Shown here piece after piece: positions 8,150 to 16,116 of a stretch of DNA of 64,000 bases. The notes beneath the pieces are model-generated. The model did not search any database. It was given only the letters and a program-made list of their open reading frames with translations, and was not told the origin of the DNA. The position numbers and the translations under genes are program-made. The first letter of the stretch is position 1, and each line of letters opens with the position of its first letter. The DNA comes from Jejubacter sp036620675 (GTDB lineage Bacteria; Pseudomonadota; Gammaproteobacteria; Enterobacterales; Enterobacteriaceae): the NCBI GenBank assembly GCA_036620675.1, contig JAZHEE010000011.1; one strand, written 5' to 3'.

Positions 8150-10039
8150 GCGCTGAATGAACAGTCCGAAACCGACCTGCAGTTTATTCAGCGCATTCTT
8201 TCTGAAGTGGGCATCTGGTTCCGGACCGGGGTGAACACCACTACCGGGCTGGATACGGTGACTTTCGCCGACAGTCAGTTGCAGTATCAGTTTGACGTAC
8301 GGCTTCCGTACCGGGAGCCTTCCGCACTGTATGACGGCGCGGTCGAGGCCGCGTGGGATGCGCGGGTCTGGCATAACACCGTCACCGGCAGCGTGACCAC
8401 CCGGGATTACAATTACCGCACCGCCAGCACACCGATGGATGCGCGCGGTCGCGTCAGAAACGAGACGGCGACCACCGGCGAGCACTACCGCTACCTGACG
8501 CCTTACCGTGAAGCGGGCGACGACACCCCCTCCGAACCGGAAACGGAAAGCGGGGCGTTTTATGCCCGTATCCATCACGAGCGCGAGCTGAACAATGCCA
8601 TCCGTCTGCATCTGTTCAGTAACGCCAGTCACCTGACGCCGGGCATGGTGCTGGAGACCGGTGGCCGTGAGGTGCCGGAGCTGAAAGAGGGGATGGTCAT
8701 CACCCTTGCCACCTTCCGCGCGGCTCGCGATACCCGCCTGCATGTGTCGGTGTGGGGGATGCCCTACAGCGAACAATTCTGCTTCCGGCCGAAAACGACG
8801 CCGCGCCCGGCCATTGCCGGGACGCTGATGGCGCGGGTGGAAAGCGAAGAGAAGAATGACCCTTATGCGCATCTGGACGACACCGGTCGCTACCGGGTGA
8901 AGCTGGACTTCAGCCGCGAGGATGCGGAGCCGGGCTACAGCTATCTGTGGATACGTCAGGCGAAGCCGTATGCCGGTGAAACGTACGGCTGGCACACGCC
9001 GCTCATCGACGGCACCGAAGTGGGTATTGCTTTTGACGGTGGCGACCCGGACCGGCCGTATATCGCCCGTGCCTTTCACGATTCAGAGCATCAGGACGTG
9101 GTGACCCGGGACAACCGCAGCCAGAACGTTCTGCGCACGGCAGGGCGCAATGAACTGCGGATGGAAGACCGGCGTCAGGCAGAGCATATTGCGCTGAGTA
9201 CGCCGTTCGGCGCCACGGCCCTGAATCAGGGGCATATCGTGGATGCACAAAATGAAGCGCGCGGCACCGGGTTTGAGCTGCGCACCGACGAGTTCGGGGT
9301 TATCCGCGTGGCAAAAGGGCTGCTCATTACAGCAGATGGTCAGGCGAAGGCTGAAGGCGACGTGCTGAGCATGGATGAAGCCCTGAGAGAAATTGAGGCG
9401 GGGCATCAGCGGCTGGCCCTGCTGGCGGATGCAGAGCGCCAGGCGCTGGCGCTGGAAGCGGATGTGGCCAGTCAGACAGCGATGTTCAGTGAGCGCCTGA
9501 AGCCGCTGAACGAGGTGGTTCACTTCACCGCGCCTGAAGGCATGGCGTTTACCAGCGATGAACACCTGCAGATGGCGGCGACGGACAATATCGCCATCAA
9601 TGCCGGCGGAGACATCAGTACCGGCTCGCTGGGGAATACGGCCCTGCTGGCAGGGCTGAGCCTCGGGCTGTTTGCACAGAGTGGCAAACTGAGCCTGATT
9701 TCCGACCAGGGGCCGGTACAGGTGCAGGCGCAGAACGGCGCCCTGAATATGAGTGCGGCGCAGAAACTGAGCATCAGCAGTATGAGCGACATGCTGTTTG
9801 CCGGTAAGAAGAAAGTGACGCTGATAGGCGGTGGCAGCTATGTGAAGATAGAGGCGGGGGGGATTGAGTACGGCACGCCGCATACGTACATCCGTAATAT
9901 CAAACGCACACAGAAGCTGAGACCCGTCAGTCAGCCCGTTGAAATGCCTGCTCTGTTCCCGCCGATTGAAAATAAAATTTGCATTCCATGCCTGCTGAAA
10001 GCGATTCAGGCGAACGATGCGATAGTGCAGGGAGCATAG
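8150..10039 (+). pseudogene. Truncated second vgrG lacking its N-terminal domain
   Basis: The frame opens just after a stop at 8147 and encodes the VgrG core from about residue 158 of the upstream copy, then a different 45-residue tail after 9898 that lacks the cargo-binding extension. The gp27-like N-terminus is absent, so it should not form a functional spike; starts are only possible at CTG 8153 or GTG 8207. The 15 bases at the left edge (8149-8163) are identical to 3170-3184 of the intact gene and in the same reading frame, which looks like a remnant of a vgrG with an internal deletion of about 340 bases. It ends 2 bases before the DUF4123 gene. Confidence 0.85.
8168..9898 (+). repeat. 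1,731-base direct repeat of the vgrG core (first copy 3529-5259)
   Basis: From 8168 to 9898 the sequence matches 3529-5259 at a constant offset of 4,639 bases. The encoded proteins are the same and I saw no mismatch in the lines compared. Identity ends abruptly at both sides: the left side joins unrelated sequence, and the right side diverges exactly where the two VgrG C-termini differ. Such identity implies recent duplication or gene conversion. The two copies flank the TseV/TsiV pair. Confidence 0.95.
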
Positions 10040-10041
10040 CA

Positions 10042-10911
10042 ATGGACAGCACAGAACTGATTACAGCGTTATCCTGCCGTTCAGACGAAAATATCTGTCT
10101 GCTGTTTGAGGGCGGTGCACAGCCGGAAACCGATTTTCTGGCATTTAAAGAGCAGCATGAACATCAGCTGCATTCGCTGTATATCCACCCACAGCTGACG
10201 GAATTTCAGAACTACGGCCCCTGGCTGCTGGAAGTGGATAATGCCGGACAGCTACCTGACTATCTGGCGTCAGTGCCGGGATGTGCCGCAGCCATTGTTT
10301 CCACGCGCTATCCATCGTTACTGGCAGTGCAGTTATCCCGTGGTTGCACCATTGTGCAGCCGGATGGCTCCACCGAGTTGGCGCGCTTCTATGCCAGCCA
10401 TGTCATCAACGTGCTGGCGCAGTCTGCTGACTGTGACTGGCACGCTTTTCTGTTCAACGGCATCACGCAGTGGTGGTTCCCGGGAGAAAGGCAGTGGCAG
10501 CCACTCAGCATTACACCCTCAGAAGTTGAAAACCCCACAAATCACATAATTCGACTGGATAACGCCACCTGGCAGCAGATTGCGGATAAGCCGGAAGTGA
10601 CCAGCACTTTAAATGAATGGCAGAAGATGCCGGCCAGCAGAGCGTTTCCACCCTGTGCACAGCGACTGATGGTGATAAAAGCATTGAATAAAAGTAAAGA
10701 GGTGGGGTTGTTATCCGCTGCGGATCAGAAAGTCTTCGCGCTCTATTACCTCACTGGCGGGAGGCGACAGTTGGAGTCGGATTCACTGAGGGTTGCATTA
10801 CCGAACGTGGTAAATGGAACACTGTCGCTGGCAGACGTCTTGGTTAACCTTGTGGATACACAGTACCGAAAATCTGAACAGTCCATGGTTTTTGGTTCAA
10901 TCAGGAAATGA
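10042..10911 (+). CDS. DUF4123 T6SS adaptor/chaperone (Tap/TEC type)
   Basis: DUF4123 proteins load cargo effectors onto a matching VgrG. The start at 10042 follows a GGGAG site and lies two bases after the vgrG fragment, giving 290 residues. The N-terminal half has the domain's pattern (ICLLFEGG, LHSLYIHPQL, YGPWLLEV) and a central WHAFLFNGITQWWFPG block. The C-terminal half is probably the effector-binding part. Its position between a vgrG and the DUF3304/DUF2235 genes suggests it served the Tle1-like effector. Because its own vgrG is truncated, it may now work with the intact VgrG or be unused. Confidence 0.85.
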   Translation: MDSTELITALSCRSDENICLLFEGGAQPETDFLAFKEQHEHQLHSLYIHPQLTEFQNYGPWLLEVDNAGQLPDYLASVPGCAAAIVSTRYPSLLAVQLSRGCTIVQPDGSTELARFYASHVINVLAQSADCDWHAFLFNGITQWWFPGERQWQPLSITPSEVENPTNHIIRLDNATWQQIADKPEVTSTLNEWQKMPASRAFPPCAQRLMVIKALNKSKEVGLLSAADQKVFALYYLTGGRRQLESDSLRVALPNVVNGTLSLADVLVNLVDTQYRKSEQSMVFGSIRK

Positions 10912-10914
10912 ATA

Positions 10915-11457
10915 ATGGGATTTTTTAAGACTTACGACAAAGTTGATAATACCGTGAATCGTGGTTATGCCCGCTGGGGAAAATGGATTTGGGGGAGTTT
11001 ACTGGCGCTCGTACTTGCATACGGCGGATGGTTAATCTGGGCATCCATCTGGGGGCCGCCGACCGGAGGGGTAACATTAATAATCCACAGTGAAATTGAC
11101 AGACCTATTTTGGGATTTAGCGTTAATGGTGTGGCGGGACCAAATGCGTCTGCATATAAAGAAAATCCTTATTCAAGTGGTGGTGGGGCAGCTACTTGCT
11201 GCGGCAGCATCAGCGGGAAAACGGCGGAAGTAATATGGACATTGAGCACCACACGTGCTCAGTACGATGCAGGACTTCGCAAAGAAACTCGCCGTGTTGT
11301 GATGCCGCTGCCAGAAAGAAAGTGGGGAGAAAATGATCTACATGTCCACTTTTTACCTGGAGATAAAGTGCTATTAGGCTGGAGTGATAATGCCTGGTCG
11401 CCTTATGAAAAACATCCGGATACTCCAGGTAAGTCTGCAAAGCAGGAGAAACACTGA
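10915..11457 (+). CDS. DUF3304 protein, candidate immunity protein (copy 1)
   Basis: 180 residues with one membrane segment at about 27-48 and then a periplasmic DUF3304 domain (RPILGFSVNG, an AATCCG cysteine pair, GENDLHVHFLPGDKVLLGWSDN). DUF3304 genes are usually found beside DUF2235 T6SS effectors. A membrane-tethered periplasmic protein is what immunity to a periplasm-acting lipase would need, so that role is inferred. It is followed, with the stop overlapping the next start by one base, by a truncated DUF2235 gene. Copy 2 at 12707 is closely similar in sequence. Confidence 0.75.
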   Translation: MGFFKTYDKVDNTVNRGYARWGKWIWGSLLALVLAYGGWLIWASIWGPPTGGVTLIIHSEIDRPILGFSVNGVAGPNASAYKENPYSSGGGAATCCGSISGKTAEVIWTLSTTRAQYDAGLRKETRRVVMPLPERKWGENDLHVHFLPGDKVLLGWSDNAWSPYEKHPDTPGKSAKQEKH

Positions 11458-11921
11458 TGGATATCGAAAATATCATCACTGCCGCCAGTCGCGCGCAGCA
11501 GGCAGAAGAGGCCGGACTGGGAAACTGTTCACGTATTTGGCATGTCGGTTTCTTTTTTGACGGTATTCATCGTAATATTGATCAGGATGCACCGGAGCAA
11601 CGCCTTAGTAATGTGGCGCGTTTGTTTAGAGCATTTCCAGAGCAGAAGCAAAATACTCATAATAAATTTTATTTATCAGGTCTCGGGACGCCATTTAATG
11701 AGGGTTTGGTAGATAAAATTTATACTATTATGGATGGTGCACAGAGTTCTGTACTGGCTGATCTCAAGGATCAACCAAAAGAAATGGCGAAGGATGATGG
11801 CATTGAACTTTTCAAAGGTAACAATTGGTGGGAGTTACGTGAACAGTTACCTGATATTGTCCAGGGAAAGCAATCACTCTCGGGCTTAGCGATAAAGATC
11901 TGTTCAGGAAATGTAAAATAA
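11457..11921 (+). pseudogene. DUF2235 (Tle1-like) gene, truncated to the N-terminal quarter
   Basis: The first ~120 residues align with the full DUF2235 protein at 13258 (GNCSRI, then GFFFDGIHRNIDQDAPEQRLSN and YLSGLGTPF), but the frame stops after 154 residues. The nucleophile region and the rest of the hydrolase fold are absent. The last ~30 residues have no counterpart in the full copy, which suggests a deletion or recombination end point near 11800. It is unlikely to be a working effector. It belongs with the upstream DUF3304 copy as a worn duplicate module. Confidence 0.8.
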
Positions 11922-11933
11922 GGAATGGAAAGC

Positions 11934-12455
11934 ATGGATAACGAACAGAAGCAAACAATGTCTGACAAGGAAATTGAAATCAATAACGAGAGTATACCTG
12001 CGGGGCTAAGTGGGTGGCTGGTGCTTATAGCATTTCATTTGGTTGTCATGGCTATAGTTTATGGTATTCCACTATTGGCTCTCTTTTTCCACCCTGAGAT
12101 ATATTTTCGGTTCCAGAACACATCAGAAAAATTGTTTTTTATACTGTCCTGTGTCGTTGGGGTGATTTCAGTTGTGACAATAATTTTAGCTCTTGCTGCA
12201 TTATTTAAGAAAGAATCTGTTTTTGTGAATCGTTACAGGTTGTTTATCTATTCTATTGTATTGATCTCGGTTGTGGATTGTGCAAGTTTGTTGTGGCTTA
12301 ACGCCCTGGGTTATTATTCCAGCTACGGATGCTATGGGGGGGATATCTTGCTCAAAAAAGTCATGGTGGCTTTCGTTCATCCTGTTTTTCTGATATGCGT
12401 ATGTATTCCTTATCTGGAGAAATCAAAAAGAGTTAAGAAAATATTTACGCGTTAA
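11934..12455 (+). CDS. DUF2569-like integral membrane protein
   Basis: 173 residues with four predicted membrane segments (about 23-52, 63-90, 102-125 and 140-160) and an opening PAGLSGWLVLIAFHL motif typical of DUF2569 proteins. The start at 11934 is preferred to 11925 because AAGGA at 11920-11924 is nine bases before it. The gene is richer in A and T than its neighbours. Its function is unknown. Its place between effector/immunity duplicates makes a second immunity protein or a passenger equally possible. Confidence 0.6.
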   Translation: MDNEQKQTMSDKEIEINNESIPAGLSGWLVLIAFHLVVMAIVYGIPLLALFFHPEIYFRFQNTSEKLFFILSCVVGVISVVTIILALAALFKKESVFVNRYRLFIYSIVLISVVDCASLLWLNALGYYSSYGCYGGDILLKKVMVAFVHPVFLICVCIPYLEKSKRVKKIFTR

Positions 12456-12547
12456 TATTTTTTATTGAGATGAATGAGTCCGAAAATGACTTTTTTAATG
12501 CTTTGGGTAAATAGATGAAGCCATAAGTAAAGGGTATGCCGCAGGGG

Positions 12548-12628
12548 GGCTGGAGCGATAACGCCTTTTCCCCCTACGATCCCCGCAGTCCGCACTATAC
12601 GCCGTCTCCGCTGCTTGAAGATAAATAA
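12548..12628 (+). pseudogene. 3' remnant of a third DUF3304 gene
   Basis: In frame this encodes GWSDNAFSPYDPRSPHYTPS and a short tail, nearly the same as the last 26 residues of the DUF3304 copy ending at 13255, including the stop. Nothing upstream of 12548 resembles the family. It marks a deleted DUF3304 copy, left by unequal recombination among the tandem modules. Confidence 0.85.
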
Positions 12629-12706
12629 CCCTGAGTATTGTGGCGGCGATAAATGCTCAGGGTTATTGGTCTACAGGGATTTTATTTTAAAAGGTGGCGA
12701 TATCTG

Positions 12707-13255
12707 ATGGGATTTTTTACCAAACTGGAAAAAGTAGATGGCGCGGTCAGCCATTTTTACGCCAGAAAAAAGGTCTGGCTGTGGAGCGCGGTGGCGTTAC
12801 CGGTGTTATTTGTACTGGGCTGGGTACTCTGGGTAATGTTCTGGGCGCCGCCGATGGGGGGGGTAACCCTGATCATTCACAGCAAGCTGGATCGCCCTAT
12901 TCTGGGTTTTAGTGTGAATGGTGTGGCGGGAGGTAATGCCAGTGCGCATGACCCCAATCACAAATATGTAAGTGAAAGCGGAGGGGCAGCAACCTGCTGC
13001 GGTGCGATTAAAGGAAAAACGGCGGAGGTGATCTGGACGCTGGATGTCACCGGGCCACAGTATGATGCAGGAATGCGCCTGGAGCGGCGCCGGGTAGTGG
13101 TGCCGTTGCCGGAGCGCAAGCGGGGCGAGAACGATCTGCACGTTTACTTTTTGCCAGGCGACAAAGTGCTGCTGGGCTGGAGCGATAACGCTTTTTCCCC
13201 CTATGACCCGCGCAGCCCGCACTATACGCCGTCTCCGCTTCTGGAAGGAAAATAA
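12707..13255 (+). CDS. DUF3304 protein, candidate immunity protein (copy 2)
   Basis: 182 residues: a short cytoplasmic start (MGFFTKLEKVDG), a membrane segment at about 24-47, and a DUF3304 domain with the same landmarks as copy 1. The start at 12707 aligns exactly with copy 1 (both begin MGFF) and follows an AAGG stretch. It sits 2 bases before the full DUF2235 gene. If that effector or a related one is active, this is its most likely immunity protein. That role is inferred from position and topology. Confidence 0.77.
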   Translation: MGFFTKLEKVDGAVSHFYARKKVWLWSAVALPVLFVLGWVLWVMFWAPPMGGVTLIIHSKLDRPILGFSVNGVAGGNASAHDPNHKYVSESGGAATCCGAIKGKTAEVIWTLDVTGPQYDAGMRLERRRVVVPLPERKRGENDLHVYFLPGDKVLLGWSDNAFSPYDPRSPHYTPSPLLEGK

Positions 13256-13257
13256 CT

Positions 13258-15069
13258 ATGGCATTCGATCTGGATTCCTGTATTGCGGCGGCGAACCGGG
13301 CGTCGCAGGCCTGTGAGTACCGGCTGGGAAATTGCTCGCGGATACTGCATATCGGCTTCTTTTTTGACGGCGTGGGGCGCAATATCGAGCAGGATGCGCC
13401 GGAAAACCGCCTCAGCAATATTGCACGTCTATATAGGGCTTACCCTGATAAAGAAAATACAACAGATGTTGCTGCATATAGAAAATACTATATCTCGGGT
13501 TTGGGCACCCCCTTCCTGGAAGTGGAGGGAGAAAAGCTTCAGCAGTTTATGGACGGTACCAGCCGTTCGGTGCAGGAGAGCCTGAAAAATCAGCCTGCGG
13601 AACGGCTGAAGGATATTATTAAAGCGAAAATCGGCGGCGCCAGCAACCAGCAGGCCGGCAACGAACTAAGGCAAAAGCTGCTGACCCCCAAAGGCCAGCT
13701 TAAGCTGTTAAGGGAAGCTACCCTGAAGGGCGTGATCCATGCGGGTATCGAGGCCACCCCCTGGCTGCGCGATAGCGAGTTTATGGCCTACAGCATGGTC
13801 AGCGGGGCCGATACGCGCCTGAACAGTACCCGGGTTCGCTTTGAGCGTACTTTTGAAGAGGCGATGCAAAATGGCGAAGTGCCGCTGCGGCTGATTTCCG
13901 TGTCGGTATTTGGCTTTGATATGGGGGGAACGCAGGCCCGCCAGTTTATCGACCTGCTGCTCAATGACATGTGCCAGCAGGGGCCGGAGGGAAAGCCGAC
14001 CTTCCGTGGCGTACCGGTCGATATCGTGTTTACCGGGCTGTTTGACTGTTCGCGCGACACGCCGATGAGCAGCGATAACGGTCTGGACTACGCCAACAGC
14101 ATACTGGAATGGGTGCCGGAAAAGCGCGTTGAGACGGCGGGGCAAATTATCTCGCTGTTCGGGCGCAAGTTTCTTGACCATCAGTCGCCGTTGCCGGAGA
14201 CGGTTAAAAACTCGCTGCACCTGGTGGCGGCCCATGAGCGCCGACGCTGGCGCTGCCTGTACCGGACCGGTCGGGACGATGTAAAGCACCAGGAGATCCT
14301 GATGCCGGGGTGCAGCGAAGATATCGGCGGCGGGTTAAAGCCGGATGTGCAGAAGCCGAGCGCCGAACTGAGTCGCGTGCCGCTGCGCAAAATGTATCTG
14401 GAAGCGATGAAATCCGGCGTTCCCTTCCATGATTTAAAGACATTAAGAGAAGTATCTGCGACTGTTGCATCATATTTTTCTCTCCAGGACAGCGTGGAAA
14501 GCCAGTTAGTTGATAAATGGGTAGGCTCCTACCAGAGCGCGGTTAACGCCAGTACGCTCAGCTATCGCGCCATGAACCGGCACCTCGACGGTTATTTTGA
14601 GTGGCTGGGGCGCCAGTTCTACGAATATAAAAGCGAACTGCGCCGGCTGGAAGGGGTTAGGGACGGCGTTCTGGCATCGGTCTCTTCAGCGGCAGGAGCG
14701 GCAGGGCTGGTGGGGCTTACCACCCAGGCCCACCAGGCCAGGGATGAGGTGATGGAGGATATTGCAACGCTGAAAAAACACTGGGGCTGGCTGTCAGATG
14801 TGGCGAATGCGGCACATCTTCTGCTGACCCAGGAATATCATTACCCCCCTCAGCTTTACCTGGAAAATATTCTTGAACCCGCTCGGTCACGCGCGCAGTA
14901 TTTCCTGGAGTGCGGCGCAGCAGGGTATGATGGTAAAGCCCCGCCGATAAGATGGTGTGTGGATGCGTCGGTGCTGTATGCGTGGTTTGTGCATGATGTG
15001 CAACGCTCGGAAGGTATCAACGACGGGTATTTTGCGGTGCGCTGGATGGAGCCCCGGGAGGCATCATAA
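13258..15069 (+). CDS. DUF2235 (Tle1-like) T6SS effector with altered catalytic motif
   Basis: 603 residues of the DUF2235 alpha/beta-hydrolase family, to which Tle1 T6SS phospholipases belong. Landmarks are GFFFDGVGRN at 33-42, the nucleophile-elbow position at 217-226, an IVFTGLFD strand at 256-263, and GCSEDIGGG at 351-359. In active relatives the elbow reads GFSRG and the later motif has HSDVGGG. Here the elbow is GFDMG (Asp221 in place of Ser) and the His position is Ser. The fold appears complete, so this is either an inactive relative or one with different chemistry. Neighbours are a DUF3304 gene upstream and tssE 53 bases downstream. Confidence 0.8.
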   Translation: MAFDLDSCIAAANRASQACEYRLGNCSRILHIGFFFDGVGRNIEQDAPENRLSNIARLYRAYPDKENTTDVAAYRKYYISGLGTPFLEVEGEKLQQFMDGTSRSVQESLKNQPAERLKDIIKAKIGGASNQQAGNELRQKLLTPKGQLKLLREATLKGVIHAGIEATPWLRDSEFMAYSMVSGADTRLNSTRVRFERTFEEAMQNGEVPLRLISVSVFGFDMGGTQARQFIDLLLNDMCQQGPEGKPTFRGVPVDIVFTGLFDCSRDTPMSSDNGLDYANSILEWVPEKRVETAGQIISLFGRKFLDHQSPLPETVKNSLHLVAAHERRRWRCLYRTGRDDVKHQEILMPGCSEDIGGGLKPDVQKPSAELSRVPLRKMYLEAMKSGVPFHDLKTLREVSATVASYFSLQDSVESQLVDKWVGSYQSAVNASTLSYRAMNRHLDGYFEWLGRQFYEYKSELRRLEGVRDGVLASVSSAAGAAGLVGLTTQAHQARDEVMEDIATLKKHWGWLSDVANAAHLLLTQEYHYPPQLYLENILEPARSRAQYFLECGAAGYDGKAPPIRWCVDASVLYAWFVHDVQRSEGINDGYFAVRWMEPREAS

Positions 15070-15122
15070 CCAAATAAACTCAGCAGTAACCTTATATTAA
15101 ACCATCATGAGATAAATTTACG

Positions 15123-15572
15123 ATGTCGCATAACGCCCCCTCCCTCTACGAAACCCTCTTCGGCAACTTTAGCGGCGGTCTGGATCTGCATCAGGTCAGC
15201 GAAGAGAACCAGGTGATTCTGTCGGTGCTGGACAATATGCAGCGCATCCTCAACTGTCGCGCCGGTACCCTGGCGCATCTGCCGGACTACGGCCTGCCGG
15301 ATATGACCAAAATTTTACAGGGCATGCCCGGTACGGCGCATCAGCTGATGACCACGTTCTCTGACGTGCTGCTGAAATATGAGCCGCGCCTGAAACGTAT
15401 TGAGGTGGTGATGCTGGAGCAGACCGTGCCCGGCGAGCTGCGTTACGCCATCGACGCCGAGCTGAAAGGCGTGGGTCTGGTGCGCTATGGCACCGAATTT
15501 ATGCCGGAAGGGCGGGTGCTGATCCGCCATCTGAAGCAGCAGCAGTTTCTTGACCGGCAAACCCGGTTTTAA
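15123..15572 (+). CDS. tssE: TssE, T6SS baseplate gp25-like protein
   Basis: TssE is the gp25-like baseplate protein that starts sheath assembly. The 149 residues show the family order: an N-terminal SLYETLFGNF motif, VLDNMQRILNCRAG, LPDYGLPDM, and the C-terminal strand region. The ATG at 15123 follows about 50 bases of non-coding sequence, suggesting that T6SS backbone transcription continues through the cargo region or restarts here. Confidence 0.92.
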   Translation: MSHNAPSLYETLFGNFSGGLDLHQVSEENQVILSVLDNMQRILNCRAGTLAHLPDYGLPDMTKILQGMPGTAHQLMTTFSDVLLKYEPRLKRIEVVMLEQTVPGELRYAIDAELKGVGLVRYGTEFMPEGRVLIRHLKQQQFLDRQTRF

Positions 15573-15607
15573 GGCGTTTTCTTCGATTCTGAATGATCGG
15601 GTAAATC

Positions 15608-16072
15608 ATGTCAGCAAAAGCGCAGTTTCTTAAAAAGCTTCAGGCCAGCCAGGCGAAGCCTGAAAGCCGGGGGCTGGCGGATATTGCGGAATTCCGCCAG
15701 CGAATGATCCAGCTTCAGGAAACTATGGAGATCTGGCTTGAACAGACCGGCATCCGGGTGGAGAGCACCGTAGTTTCTCTGGTGGAACTCCTTCTGGGGG
15801 CCACGGCATTTCGCATTTCCGGGATCCGAATCCATTATCAGGGCCGGGTAGTATCCTTCATCCCCTCATTTTTGTACGGGCAGGGGGTCACCGGCTGTGT
15901 CGATGTTACCCTCCATGTGGAAGAAGAACGCACGTCTCTGGGGCGCCTGTTTATGCGCTCGCGTGATGCGTCTGACTGGACATATATGCCGTCTGCTTCT
16001 TCGGGGGGCCACAGGTTCGGGTTCTGTGAGTCTGTCTTTTTTGAATTGCTGGGTAGCCTGCTACCACAGTGA
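15608..16072 (+). CDS. Uncharacterised protein in the T6SS cluster
   Basis: 154 residues with no family I recognise. The N-terminal third is charged and helical (residues 5-45). The middle contains IRVESTVVSLVELLLGATAFRI, then a beta-rich part with GRVVSFIPSFLYG and DVTLHVEEER, ending in an amphipathic FFELLGSLLPQ helix. No signal peptide or membrane segment is visible. It sits between tssE and the vasL-like gene with short gaps, so it is probably co-transcribed with T6SS structural genes and may be an accessory or regulatory part. Confidence 0.6.
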   Translation: MSAKAQFLKKLQASQAKPESRGLADIAEFRQRMIQLQETMEIWLEQTGIRVESTVVSLVELLLGATAFRISGIRIHYQGRVVSFIPSFLYGQGVTGCVDVTLHVEEERTSLGRLFMRSRDASDWTYMPSASSGGHRFGFCESVFFELLGSLLPQ

Positions 16073-16116
16073 TGGAATAACGGTGGAGCAGGGCGCGTTT
16101 TCCTGCAAATATATCT

